A DNA stretch of 64,000 bases from Colocasia esculenta (lineage: Eukaryota > Streptophyta > Magnoliopsida > Alismatales > Araceae), in NCBI GenBank assembly GCA_014218235.1, contig CM024753.1:187960348-188024347 (forward strand), read 5' to 3'. The notes below the pieces were generated by a model that saw only the letters and a list, made by a program, of their open reading frames with translations, had not been told where the DNA came from and ran no database searches. Each line of letters opens with the position of its first letter. The first letter of the stretch is position 1. Position numbers and translations under genes: made by a program. Positions 22,373 through 33,280 of the stretch are shown here, one piece after another.

Positions 22373-23104
22373 ATGGTCGTCCTCACCGACGTCCCCATCA
22401 AGCAGGTGCTCTGTCGCCCCGAGGCCTCGGGGAGGTTGGCCAAGTGGGCTATCGAGCTCGGAGAATTCGACATTTTTTATAGGCCTCGGGTTGCCATCAA
22501 AGCCCAGGCCCTCGCCGACTTCATTTCTGAAGGAATGGCGAGGTCGCCCGAGTCAGAACAAATCATCGGAAGCTGGAAGGTCTACGTCGACGAGGCATCC
22601 AACTCTCAAGGCAGCGGGGTTGGTGTCATCCTGCATTCTCCCGATGGCCTCGTCCTAAGGTACGCAATCCAGTTTGGATTCTGTGCTTTCAATAACGTAG
22701 CCGAGTATGAAGCTGTCATCTCAGGGCTCAGAATGGCGAGATCGTTGGGAGTAGCACGAGTCCTCATCTACAGTGATTCCCAGTTAGTCGTCAGCCAGGT
22801 TTCAAGGGATTTCAAAGCAAGAGAAGAGAAGCTCACATCGTACATGATTGAGGTCATGAGAATGATGGGCGATTTCGAGTCAGCAGAACTGCTAAAGATC
22901 CCAAGGGCCGAGAACTCTCAAGCCGACGCACTGTCTAAGTATACGGCCACCTCGGAAGATCACCCGGAGTCCTCGGTACTTGTAGAAGAGCTTCGCGAGC
23001 CTTCTATGGGGCCTGCAATAGAAGTCATGTCTGCCGAGGCCGAGCCGACGTGGATGACTCCGATTGTGGAGTTCATCCGGGACGGGCGACTCCCAGAGGA
23101 CTGA
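22373..23104 (+). pseudogene. Tat second (archaeal-type) RNase H domain
   Basis: An open 243-codon stretch continues the pol frame with QVLCRPEASGRLAKWAIELG, then the extra RNase H typical of Tat elements: WKVYVDEASNSQGSGVGVIL with the first catalytic Asp, NNVAEYEAVISGLRMA with the Glu, IYSDSQLVVSQV with the next Asp, and ENSQADALSKYT with the last. It would remove RNA from the RNA-DNA hybrid. All four acidic positions appear intact, although the pol frame around it is broken. Confidence 0.85.
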
Positions 23105-24260
23105 GGTGAGGCGTTGAGGACAAAGGGACGAGCTCCAAGATTTTTCATGATCGGTGATGCCCTCTAAAGAAAAGGCTTCAGTTATCCACACCTAAGTTGT
23201 GTAACCCCAAGTCAGGCTAAAGAGATCATTCAAGAGGAGCATGAAGGCACATGTGGGAGTCACGCGGGCCCTTGGTCGTTGGTCCGGAGAGTGACCCGAC
23301 AGGGTTACTGGTGGCCAACCATGCTGAAGGATGCTGAAGGCTACGTCAGAAGATGCCAGCAATGTCAACTCTTCGAGAGAATAGATCGGCAGCCACCCTC
23401 AGGCCTCACTCCATTAACAGCCCCATGGCCTTTCGCCCAGTGGGGAATGGACATCTTCGGCCCATTCCCGCCAGCGTCGAGGCAACAAAAGTTCGTCATC
23501 GTTGGGGTTGACTACTTCACCAAATGGGTCGAAGCCGAGCCGTTGGAAGAATATCATCTGCAGGTTCGGGCTACCAAATACGACCGTCACTGACAATGGC
23601 AAGAAATTTGATAATGCCATATTTCGTCGAAACTGCGAGGAGCTCGATATCGTCCACCGGTTCACCTCAGTGGCTCATCCTCAGTCTAATGGACAGGCTG
23701 AGGTGACCAATCGAACACTTCTTGATGGATTGAAGAAGAGGTTGGATGACCAAAAAGGTCGGTGGGCCGAGGAGCTCTCCCACGTGCTCTGGGCTTATCG
23801 GGCAACGCCCCGAGAAGCCACTTGGGAATCTCCTTTCGCTCTTGCCTTCGGGGTGGAGGCAATAACCCTCGTAGAGATGCTCATCCCTTCAGGAAGAGTT
23901 CTAGGCTTCGAACGTGAAGACAACGACCGCTTGCAGCGTGCCGAGCTGGATTTAATCGAAGAACAATGGACCGAGGTGGCAGCAAGGGTGAAAGCCTACC
24001 AGCACAAGATGAAGCGAAAATTTGACACAAGTGTCAAACCTCGGCACTTCAGCACCGCAGCCTCGTCCTGTGGAAGCTCACTATCTCAGATCCCAAATCG
24101 GCGGGAGGTAAGCTCTCCCCCAATTAGGAAGGCCCATATCGTATGGTCGAAAGCCTCGGCCATATGGAGCATACCGATTGGCCAACTTAGATGGATCGGC
24201 AATTCTGAGGACATGGAATGTCGAGCATTTACGATGTTATTATCCTTGAGATACCAATGA
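23105..24260 (+). pseudogene. Tat integrase pseudogene
   Basis: The zinc-binding part is present with HEGTCGSHAG and CQQCQLF. The core follows: first Asp in WGMDIFGPFPPASRQQ; a frameshift near 23560; then the second Asp in TVTDNGKKFDNA and the Glu in SNGQAEVTNRTLLDGLKK. The C-terminal part continues through LWAYRATPREATWESPF. The last 40 or so residues run into repeat DNA. Integrase would insert the cDNA. Confidence 0.85.
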
Positions 24261-24950
24261 ATAACGAGGTCACTTCGGCACTCTAAATCCGTAAACGAGG
24301 TCGTTTAGGCACTCTAAATTCACAAACGAGGTCGCTTCGGCACTCTAAATTCACAAACGAGGTCGCTTCGGCACTCTAAATTCACAAACAAGGTCGCTTC
24401 GGCACTCTAAATTCACAAACGAGGTCGGCCATATGGAGCATACCGATTGGCCAACTTAGATGGATCGGCAATTCTGAGGACATGGAATGTCGAGCATTTA
24501 CGATGTTATTATCCTTGAGATACCAATGAATAACGAGGTCACTTCGGCACTCTAAATCCGTAAACGAGGTCGTTTAGGCACTCTAAATTCACAAACGAGG
24601 TCACTTCGGCACTCTAAATTCACAAACGAGGTCGCTTCGGCACTCTAAATTCACAAACGAGGTCGCCTCGGCACTCTAAATTCACAAACGAGGTCACTTC
24701 GGCACTCTAAATTCACAAACGAGGTCGCTTTGGCACTCTAAATTCGTAAACGAGGTCGTTTCAGCACTCTAAATTCACAAACGAGGTCGCTTCGGGACTC
24801 TAAATTCGCAAACGAGGTCGCTCCGACACCCTAAACCCATAACCGAGGTCGAAGAGACTCTAAATTCGTAGACGAGGACATCGCTTCGGCACTCCAACCC
24901 CATAGACAAGGTCGTCGCTTCAGCACTCATCCACAAGCCGAGGTCAAAGA
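24158..24950 (+). repeat. Tat 3' minisatellite with 269-bp higher-order duplication
   Basis: About fifteen to twenty units of about 31 bp, consensus ACGAGGTCGCTTCGGCACTCT plus AAATTCACAA, occupy 24265-24950. In addition a 269-bp block starting GGCCATATGGAGCATACCG at 24158 is repeated at 24427; the copies look nearly identical across the non-repetitive 117 bp and the first repeat units. Such 3' arrays downstream of integrase are known for Tat/Ogre elements. Confidence 0.9.
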
Positions 24951-25026
24951 GTTTACGAATTTAACACAAGAACAGAAAATTGCTAGAGATATCATAGAAA
25001 CAGCTTGATAACTGAGAAGATTCTAC

Positions 25027-25790
25027 AAAACACTGATCAGGGCTCGGTGGCGGCTCCGGTTATAGGGGTGGCAGAGGTCAAGTCAACCGCAGGAGCAGGA
25101 GCGGAGGCACCAGTATCGGTCTGCCCAGCCTCCTCCTCGAGTTTGTCGTCGTCCTCGGATGGGGACTGCACCTTGGATAAGTCCAGCTTGGGGAAGACCT
25201 CGGCTACACTCTCCAAGCAAAATCGATAACCGTCCCGAAATAGACCGGTTATCTGCTCGATATTCATGTCGGACCTCTTGTACTCGGCCACGGCCTTCTA
25301 GCGTTCGTCGGCCACGAGTTTGGCGATTTCATCCTTTGTCCGTTTGTGAGCCTACGCCTTAGCTTCCCGTGCTACCTTCTCCGCCCTCAGTGCCAAGTTG
25401 AGCTTGTCCAGGCCCTTTGCAAGTGTGGCAGCTCGGTCGTCGGACTTGCTAGCTCGGGCGGCTTTGGCCGCGAACGACTTCTCCAGCTCGGCATTCTTCA
25501 CCTCAAGGTCGGTGCACTTCTCCTCTATTACATGCAACCAACCTTCGATCGCCGCCCGGGCATGGTCCATCCGATGAAGAAGGGACCCGACCATCCCCAG
25601 ATGCTGCCGCAACCCCCTATACAACTCGTCGACAAGATCGGAAGACTTCACCGCCGCCACCTACGAACTGGCACCGGCCGGAGTAGAGAGTCGACCCCAC
25701 TCCTTGCGGCTCAACTCCGTCGATGGAGCTGAAGAGAGGCCCGGGCAATGGGAGGGTGAGGCAGCGCTCAAGGTACCACCCTCGGTCGAC
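25027..25790 (-). pseudogene. Tat antisense ORF remnant (coiled-coil protein)
   Basis: Minus-strand frames give ELSRKEWGRLSTPAG, DLVDELYRGLRQHLGMVGSL, a heptad-rich Lys/Glu/Ala coiled coil, then IEQITGLFRDGYRFCLESV and an acidic tail (SPSEDDDKLEEEAGQ). The order and several motifs match exon 2 of the accessory gene at 45214-46199. There are several stops. Position and antisense orientation downstream of integrase fit the accessory ORF described for Tat elements; its function is unknown. Confidence 0.7.
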
Positions 25791-26692
25791 TTCTTCTCAG
25801 GTACAACAGATCTGATTACTTCTTCAGAAGGCACTTCAAGGGTTTGTTGTGCTTCTACATTTTCTTTAGGAGATATTTCGGGGATCTGATGTTCTGCTAT
25901 CTTCTCATTGTTATTTGCATGCGGCTAATCATATGTCGTCGGGATATAAGGCATGAATGATGGTGTGTATGGCCTCATGAAGGAGTAGAAGAATGGCCTA
26001 CTTATATGATAAGGTGGCAAAAATGGTGGTTCATGTTTGGGTGGCGGCATCTGAAACATCACTCCCTCCTATGCAGTATCTTGAGACCCACACTACATCG
26101 CCACATTCTCCATGTTGCCAGATTTAGATGTAGATGTTTGCATTGCGTTCAGCTTCTGCCATAGAGAACATGAGCAAGATCTACAACAGGTAGTGCAATC
26201 CGGGTGTTTTTCGTAGCTGTATTAGATATGTGAGAAGTGAAGAGAAATACTAGACCGAGTACAAGGGGGGAAAGCAAAAAATTGATTTAGAATAAATGTT
26301 TTTTCGAAAAACAAAGCATTTATGTCGCTATGGAGGGAAGGGTAAAGTTGAGATTATAAAAAAAACCTTCGCATGACCATAGCCGTTTCATGATAGTGAA
26401 TCTCATAAAGACGTGCACGCAAGCGGCTACCTCCGCTTGACTTCTAACGTGGCTGCTTTCCACGCAAACCAATCGCACATGCCCCAGTGATTCTAGCACG
26501 ACATTATACCCGGCTACCCAAGTACCTAGCATTTGCCATTTGAGAGAAATACTTATAAGGTGTTTGGGAACACATTTTTTTAAAAAAGTTATTTTTACCT
26601 AAAAAATTATGTTATGTCAATTTTTAATTATATTAATTTGATGTTATCTATTTGTCAAAAATATCACAAATTTTAAAATTTATATTGATGTA
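25791..26692. other. Unassigned sequence with minus-strand coding trace
   Basis: From about 26150 to 25790 a minus-strand frame with a few stops reads as Pro-rich protein (MPPPKHEPPFLPPYHISRPF, MRPYTPSFMPYIPTT) and joins the antisense ORF frame. It may be that ORF's 5' part or unrelated element DNA. 26200-26692 is AT-rich with nothing recognisable; 26560-26690 is very AT-rich. Confidence 0.4.
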
Positions 26693-28976
26693 TGTCACGT
26701 CCCGCCAATTTAGCAGCAGAATACATCGGGGAGATGTGAGCAAAGTCATACATCGGGGTAACGTAAATTACGCATTCAATCGTAAATATGAGAGCAACTA
26801 ATGAACAATAATTACAATAAACTCTTCATTTTATTCATAAATCACCTAAACTATTACAACCACTAATTCTGAGCCAATACATAGGGCTCAAAGACATTAT
26901 TACATTGGAAAGGATATTTAAGCAAATATCTATCTAGACTCTATGATACTAAGGTCATTCCATCGCTACGACTCCAGGTCGCTCATCACTCTAGTCCATT
27001 CCCGTTGGTGTGTGTAATGTCATCATATGACTTACCTGAAACACATATAACAAATAGCACAGGGTGAGCGATAACGCTTAGTAGGACTTATTATCTCGTG
27101 TAAATAGGCATGCTTTAAGTGATTAATGTCTTGTAAAGTAGGATAACTAGAGAGAATGATCATATATAGTCAAGAGAGTAATGTCACACGATAGCAAGAG
27201 AGCGATAATACATTCAAAAAGAATAATGTAAAACTAGCATGATACAGGATTGGCCATATAACGAGAACGCGTGTATGGTTGCACAAAAGTGCACTAGTCG
27301 TGATAGCATGTAATGTTTGTTTGGTCAAACTTTTTGTCAACCAAGAGAATATAGTATTGTGATCGATTGATTGTCATAGATTAAATCTTGATAGTCCTGC
27401 ATTTGGATGCATGTCGAACACCTTGATCATTGAACCCCGCGAGTTAATAGCCTTTCGGGCGCACCTCCCAGGACCAGATTGGGCCCTTTATAATGTTGTC
27501 TGGCATTGATCATGTTTGTTATCTTAGACAATCAATTTAATGGCCAAATAGAGTACCAAGAATAGATGAGAGTAATTGAATAATAGACGAGAGTACAAAG
27601 AGAACGTGAATAGATGAGAGTGTAGAGCTAGTAGATAAGAACAAGGTCATATTCATAAAACAATGTTAAACGAGCGATAATAACATTTGCACGACACACA
27701 CGGTCATGAGCTGACAGTCCGGTAGAAGTCACAACCACCCAATAGCCGTGCTATGAACACAGGCCAGAGGTCCGACGTGATCTCAAGGTAAGAAGGAACA
27801 AACTAAGGCCGTTGGATCATGTTGATCCCTAGGGGTAAAATAGCTATTGATGGTACAACCTACTCGTCGGAAATGGACGTCCGCCAAAGCCAAGGAGACT
27901 TACGGAGGCCTCGACAAGGAGTTCATGGTCCAGTCAGGAGTATTCCCAACGGAGAGGTTATCCAAGCCAAGATAGAAATGTGTACAAAACAGTTGTCTGT
28001 CATGCCTTGAGTGCTCGAAGGCAGAGGGACGCGATAGCGATATTTAAAACGAGCGAATAAAACGAAGACAAGTTCATTAAAATAATAGGAAATTTATTTG
28101 AACAATTGCACCTAATTTCCAGATACATTATTGAGTAAATTCGGTAAGGTTTCATGGCAAAGATTCATGTTTAGTGTGTGCATGTGTAAGAGAATCATGA
28201 TAGCAAGAATAATCGTGCACACATCTTTTATTTGATAGAAATCATGTAATTAATACCCATTATATATTATCAGGTCGTTACTATTCATAACAGTTCATTT
28301 CATGGATTAAACAATGATGGAATGACAAGATGAACAAGGCTTGCATGGAAATTAGGGTTTCTTGATGCAACAGTCAGGTCGCGACATTGGCTGGCATTGC
28401 GTTCAGGTCGTGGCAGGACTGGCCGACGCGTTCTGGTTCCAGCCGAGATGCCGACGCGATGACTAGGGCTCGTCGCGACAGGTCGGGGCGGTGAGTCCAG
28501 GTCGGGCGATTAAGACGAGGAGATCGTGATGCAGGTCACTGTCATATTAAGGACGAGATGTGGGTCCTTGTTGCGACCTATCGGGCCGTCATGTTCTCAA
28601 AACCTCGGCTCGAGCACAGGAACTTGCACAAAACTCTTTGGGCTGCTGTCCATACAGTCTAGGGTTTGATACAGTCCTCTTACAAAAATCATATAAATTT
28701 GTGTACATAACAAAAAATCACAAAATCTATTTTAAATAAAACTAGACATGTAGGGGAATCTACAGTAACCATTAATTAGAGAATAGACATGGTATGGACA
28801 TGCTATGAATAGGTTACTTCTCAGTGACCTAAAATCATACATAGTGATTTACTTCGATTTAATTCAAAGAGGGTACTTAATACAAATTGGGGAAAATAGG
28901 GTCTTTAGATTCCTAACATCCATCGGTATTTATGATAAAAGTTTCAGAGCACGAAATCAAGTGGATACATGGATTT
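26693..28976 (+). mobile_element. LTR-like sequence, left part
   Basis: Begins TGTCACGTCCCG, an LTR-like start, and runs without coding capacity until the Tekay insertion at 28977. 28370-28590 carries another cluster of GCGAC words (GGTCGCGACATT, GACGCGATGACT, CGTCGCGACAGG). The matching CGGGACGTGACA end was not found to the right of the insertion, so this may be a truncated LTR. Orientation is only a guess from the start. Confidence 0.4.
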
Positions 28977-31779
28977 TGTAAGGCCCTTGATTTTTTTATA
29001 TTGAGTCTTTACATGTGTGTATGTGTATATATGTATATATGTGTATAAACCATTGATGTATGAATTGCAGTGCGCAATACTTGCTTACTTATGCTATATA
29101 GACTAGTACTTTAATATATGCATTGTATATATAGATATATATAATTACATGTATGATATGTATGTATATATGATTTCTACAGAGTCTGTTCTAGCGACCA
29201 GTAGGCGCCCACATGAGTTGACGTTTACTCTGGGTTAGCGGCCACATCGATGGACGCCAATCCAAAGTTGACGGCCTGTGATGTTGACGTTAAGATTCCA
29301 GATCTTTTGCGATCTCAGATCCGGAAACGCCCCTGAAATCTTCGCCCCCTCTTATGGTAACCGTTCCCCAACAGTCACAAAATCACCTTAGCGCGACCCT
29401 AATCGCACAACCCTATAAAAGAAACGGGTTAGGATTAGGTTGAGTCCTTTTGACTCTTTGTCAATGGAGGGGAGTCCAACCATTGGAGAAGAGATTTCCA
29501 TCACCGGGTGGCGTTCTGCATCGACAAGGAACCCGAGTGAAGGTGGAATTGAAGGCTCTTTGGCACAGACTGAGGAGGGCTTCTCCGACCAAATTCGAGG
29601 AGTAGAGATTTTATTCAAGGCAAGTAACCTACCCACATCATCCCTACATGTGTCTAGTATGTCCCAGGAGTTTTACAGATTTTCTCGAGTCCTGGAACCC
29701 CCCATTCAAATGATTTTCTTATGTGCAGTTTGTGTTTTGCATAGACGGAATATTAATGGCATGATCCCCTACCGTTAATATCCTGAGTTGACGGCATTAT
29801 TTGTTGCCGTTAACCTGCTAGACGGCCATTCCTTTGCCGTTAAGTTCGTCAGTCTGCAACAGTATGCAGATCTGACCTTTATAAACTATTTTCTGGGGTT
29901 TTTTGCATGAGGATATATGATAAATTTTATATGTTATGTAATACGAGTATGAGATCATGTTGCATAGTTTCTATGAAAATTTTTACTTAAGACTGTAATT
30001 ATGAAAATTTTAGAAATGCATGATAAATAGGTTTTGAACATTGCCATTTATTGTTTGTATGATCCCTGTAAAAATTTAAATGTCAGAAAATTTCTATGAT
30101 ATGTACATTGATATCAAAACTTACTATTAAAATTTGGTAGTTTTCTGATGACTGTATAGTTTACTAGATTTTCTGACATGAAAATAGTGAGCATGATTAA
30201 TTAGTGTAGGAATTTTAATAAATAGTGCGAAAATAGTTAAATCCTCAAAAAAATTGTAATATGGTTAGTACTGTCAGTATGCATGTATAGCGTGTACTAT
30301 AGGTCTGAATGATGACTACTATATAAATTGGGTTATTTTAACCTTAGAAAATATCACCATTTGAATTTTTTTAAATAGTATATATTCCAAAAAATTTAGA
30401 AATTTCGTATATGTGATATGTGAACAGTAAATGACCTGTGTTTAAATTTTCATGCAAATTGGATAACTGTGGACACTGAGTTGTACATTTCATGTAAAAT
30501 GATTACATTAATGCATGTTTAGTATAATTTCTGTTAAATTAGTTAATTACAGTATGATTAGTGTTAATAATGGCTGATGTGAACTCTGTTAACAGTAATA
30601 CCATGTTAGGTGATACTGAAGTAAGAAAATGTGTGAGTACCGAATGCATATAAGAATTGTATATTATTTGTGTGTTAAACCAATTAGAAAAATGTGAAAA
30701 AAGTGCCAAGGGTGACACTGCTACCTAAAGGGCTGTGGTACTGTACTGTGGTAAAGTCACCATGGGAAAGTTCAATGTGTGTGACATCCCATGGGCATTG
30801 GGATTAAATCCTGGAGGCGAACAAGTATCGTTGGTTAGGGTGGAGAGTACTTCTCCCGGTTCTGCACAGTAACTAAGATCTATCATTGTATTGCCTAGGT
30901 GATAGATGTGTGTATAATGTGATTAGTGTGTGTCCTTCTACGGTGGTTTGGGCTATGTGTCACGGCATATAAAACGTGAACTTGTGTTAATGAAAGTGCA
31001 TGTGCAAATCGTGAAACTAGAGTAATTGAGCATGTATTGTTTTAAATCCTTGTGACAGCAAGGAAATGTTAATCTTATATACTAATGTTTTTGTTCATAA
31101 TAAATAGCCAGCTCCATGTGTATAAACATATTATCCATGTGATAATCATTAGAAAATCCATAATAGAAATGATTTGTTGTAAAGATGAAAATCTGCATGT
31201 TTAGTTTAGTTTTATTTAACATGTGAATATGGTTAATTGATATATTAATTGTTGTGTAGAAAGCATGTTTAGACTTTAATTTGACAATTAGCAACCCATG
31301 CCATCTACATGTATGTTTAGTGTGTTTAGTGTTACTTGTTGAGGTCTTTTGAACTCATCCTCGCTTCGGCGTACAGGTGTTGAGACTACTTCTTTCCAGG
31401 AGATTGTTAGGAGCGACTCGGAGCGAGAGTAGTGTACCTTAGTGGATTGACATTGTACTTCATTTCATAAGTATGTAATGAGAGACTCTACGTAGTCTCA
31501 TATGGATAATGTGGTTATTTCAGAAAAGTTGTGGACATTATATTTATTTTATATTCTCAGTTATTTCATGTTAATTTATTTTCCTCTATATGGACTGTGG
31601 ATAAATGTGGATGATGGAATAAGATGGCTTTCAGTTCTTTAAATTCCGCTGTCATAAGTTATGTATTTATGTACGTTTCAACCTAATATACAATAGTTGG
31701 GTAAATGTCTCACTGTAGCGACGTTTGTTATATCGATGAGGGTTGGTATAACCGTACCGGTATAAGAAGGGTCGTTACA
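28977..31779 (+). repeat. 5' LTR (2803 bp)
   Basis: TATA box TATAAAA at 29414-29420. Compared with the 3' LTR it lacks 84 bp between 29464 and 29465 (present at 34011-34094) and lacks the 237-bp insertion at 33514-33750. Otherwise it is almost collinear, with a few percent difference by eye. No ORF in it looks real. Confidence 0.95.
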
Positions 31780-31784
31780 GATAT

Positions 31785-31796
31785 TGGTATCAGAGA
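31785..31796 (+). other. Primer-binding site (initiator tRNA-Met type)
   Basis: TGGTATCAGAGA, five bases after the LTR end; eleven of twelve bases match the common plant chromovirus site TGGTATCAGAGC. Confidence 0.9.
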
Positions 31797-31933
31797 GAGA
31801 GGTTGAAATTGTATATAAATATGCACATATTACCATCATCTTCATTGTATACTAAGTCTGTGTAGATTGTCCACATAGTTAGGAACTAGTTAGATAGCAG
31901 TTTCTAATTGTGAATTGAATCATCTTGCAGGCT

Positions 31934-32765
31934 ATGGCTTCACATGGTAGACGTGGTGTTCCTACTCGTGAGGGAGAGCAGAGGAGAGATGAGCCTAGAC
32001 GTGAGGATCAGGGAGAGCAGCAGGCTCCAGAACCCTAGGGTCCTGTGCTTCCCCCACCGCCACCAGTAGACTATGGAGTGTTCATGCAGGGTCTAGTGCA
32101 GGCTATGCAGACGCAAGCCCACACTCAGGCTGCACTCCAGGCTCAGCTGGAAGCTCAGGTTAGAATGATAAAAAGGGTAGTCTATTTTACTTGATGATAT
32201 GTTTGGTATGTTGTTATGCTATATGTGTTGCTTTACTGTGGCAGGCTCAAATGCCAATTCCCCAGGCTCAGGACCATGGTGGACCCTCCATCATGGAAAG
32301 GTTCAAGAGGATGTCACCACCTTCTTTTAAGGGGGAGAGCGATCCCTTGTTAGCTGAGAGCTGGATGAGGGAGATCGAAAAGATCTTCCGGGCTATTAGG
32401 TGCGCTGAGGATGACAAGGTCACTTTAGCCACCTATATGCTGCAGGTATGTGTAATTTAATTCGGTGGTTATTTCTTTAATTATAGATTATGTTGGTTAG
32501 TCCTTATGGGTGATTTTGGCAGGAGCGAGCCGACGTGTGGTGGTCCTCGTTGCTACGTACCCGGTTTGAGGACGGTGCAGTAGCGGTGTATTGGGATGGG
32601 TTTGTGAGGCTCTTCCGAGCCAAGTTTGTTCCGGAGCACATCCAGGACAAGATGGAGCAGGAGTTCCTCTCGTTGGCTCAGGGCTCCATGACCGTACTGG
32701 AGTACGAGGCCAGGTTTGTAGAATTATCAAAGTATGCTCCTCATATAGTAGCTGATGAGCGCAGG
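31934..32765 (+). pseudogene. Chromovirus gag in three exons, truncated
   Basis: ATG at 31934 (MASHGRRGVPTREGEQ). Exon 1 is 31934-32158, with one TAG near 32037. A GT-AG interval of 86 bp (32159-32244) follows, then exon 2 (32245-32445: AQMPIPQAQDHGG, FKRMSPPSFKGESDPLLAESW, EIEKIFRAIRC, LATYML), a second GT-AG interval of 77 bp (32446-32522), and exon 3 from 32523 (RADVWWSSL, FEDGAVAVYWDGFVRLFRAKFVPEHIQDKMEQEF, VLEYEARFVELSKYAP). Both intervals are bounded CAG|GT and CAG|G, are phase 0 and are not multiples of three, so gag continuity needs their removal. In related gags LATYML and ADVWW are nearly contiguous. The gag ends at the pol deletion junction near 32760. Confidence 0.75.
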
Positions 32766-33235
32766 ATAGGCAGAAGAGTTATGCCGACAACAGGAGGAAG
32801 GATTTGGAGTTCGAGGTAGGTGAGTATGTCTTTTTAAAGATATCGCCTACTCATGGAGCAGTTAGATTTGGCAGGCATGGTAAGTTATGTCCTAGATTTA
32901 TTGGCCCGTATGAGATTCTCAGACGACTGGGCAACGTGGCATATGAGCTAGACTTACCCCCAGTATTAGCTAGTGTCTATCCCGTTTTCCACGTATCTAT
33001 GCTCAGAAGATATGTCAGAGATCCATCTCATGTTATTAGCCACGAGCCAGTGGAGATCCAGCCAGATCTTTCTTATGTGGAGCAACCAGTAGCTATTCTT
33101 GACTGGAAGGTTTAGCATCTCCGGAACAAGAGCATTGCGTCGGTGAAAGTCTTATGGCGCAACTTCTCGCGAGAGGAGGCTACTTGGGAGCTTGAGGATG
33201 CAATGAAAAGGAAGTATCCTCAGTTGTTTGAGTAG
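32766..33235 (+). pseudogene. Integrase C-terminus and chromodomain
   Basis: After the junction the frame reads the end of a chromovirus integrase: LEFEVGEYVFLKISPTHGAV, RFIGPYEILRRLGNVAYEL, YPVFHVSMLRRYV (GPY/F module). After a TAG at 33113 it continues with the chromodomain: SVKVLWRNFSREEATWELED, ending at TAG 33233-33235. The frame differs from gag, so no gag-integrase fusion is made. The tail is followed by 30 bp and the polypurine tract, the normal distance. Confidence 0.9.
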
Positions 33236-33265
33236 TGTCAGTCTAACTTCGAGGATGAAGTTTCT

Positions 33266-33280
33266 TTAAGGGGGAGAGGG
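33266..33280 (+). other. Polypurine tract
   Basis: TTAAGGGGGAGAGGG lies directly before the 3' LTR and would prime plus-strand DNA synthesis. Confidence 0.85.

Larger units (their letters stand above)
8157..25800 (+). mobile_element. Ty3/gypsy Tat-lineage retrotransposon, interrupted
   Basis: Order: 5' LTR, primer-binding site, gag, protease, RT (split by the 11520-21591 insertion), gypsy RNase H, a second (archaeal-type) RNase H, integrase, a 3' minisatellite and an antisense ORF. The second RNase H, the TGGCG...TCTGTGGGAA primer site and the antisense ORF are hallmarks of the Tat lineage. I find no 3' LTR, so the right limit near 25.8 kb is approximate and the element is probably truncated. 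Many stops and frameshifts make it non-functional. Confidence 0.8.
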
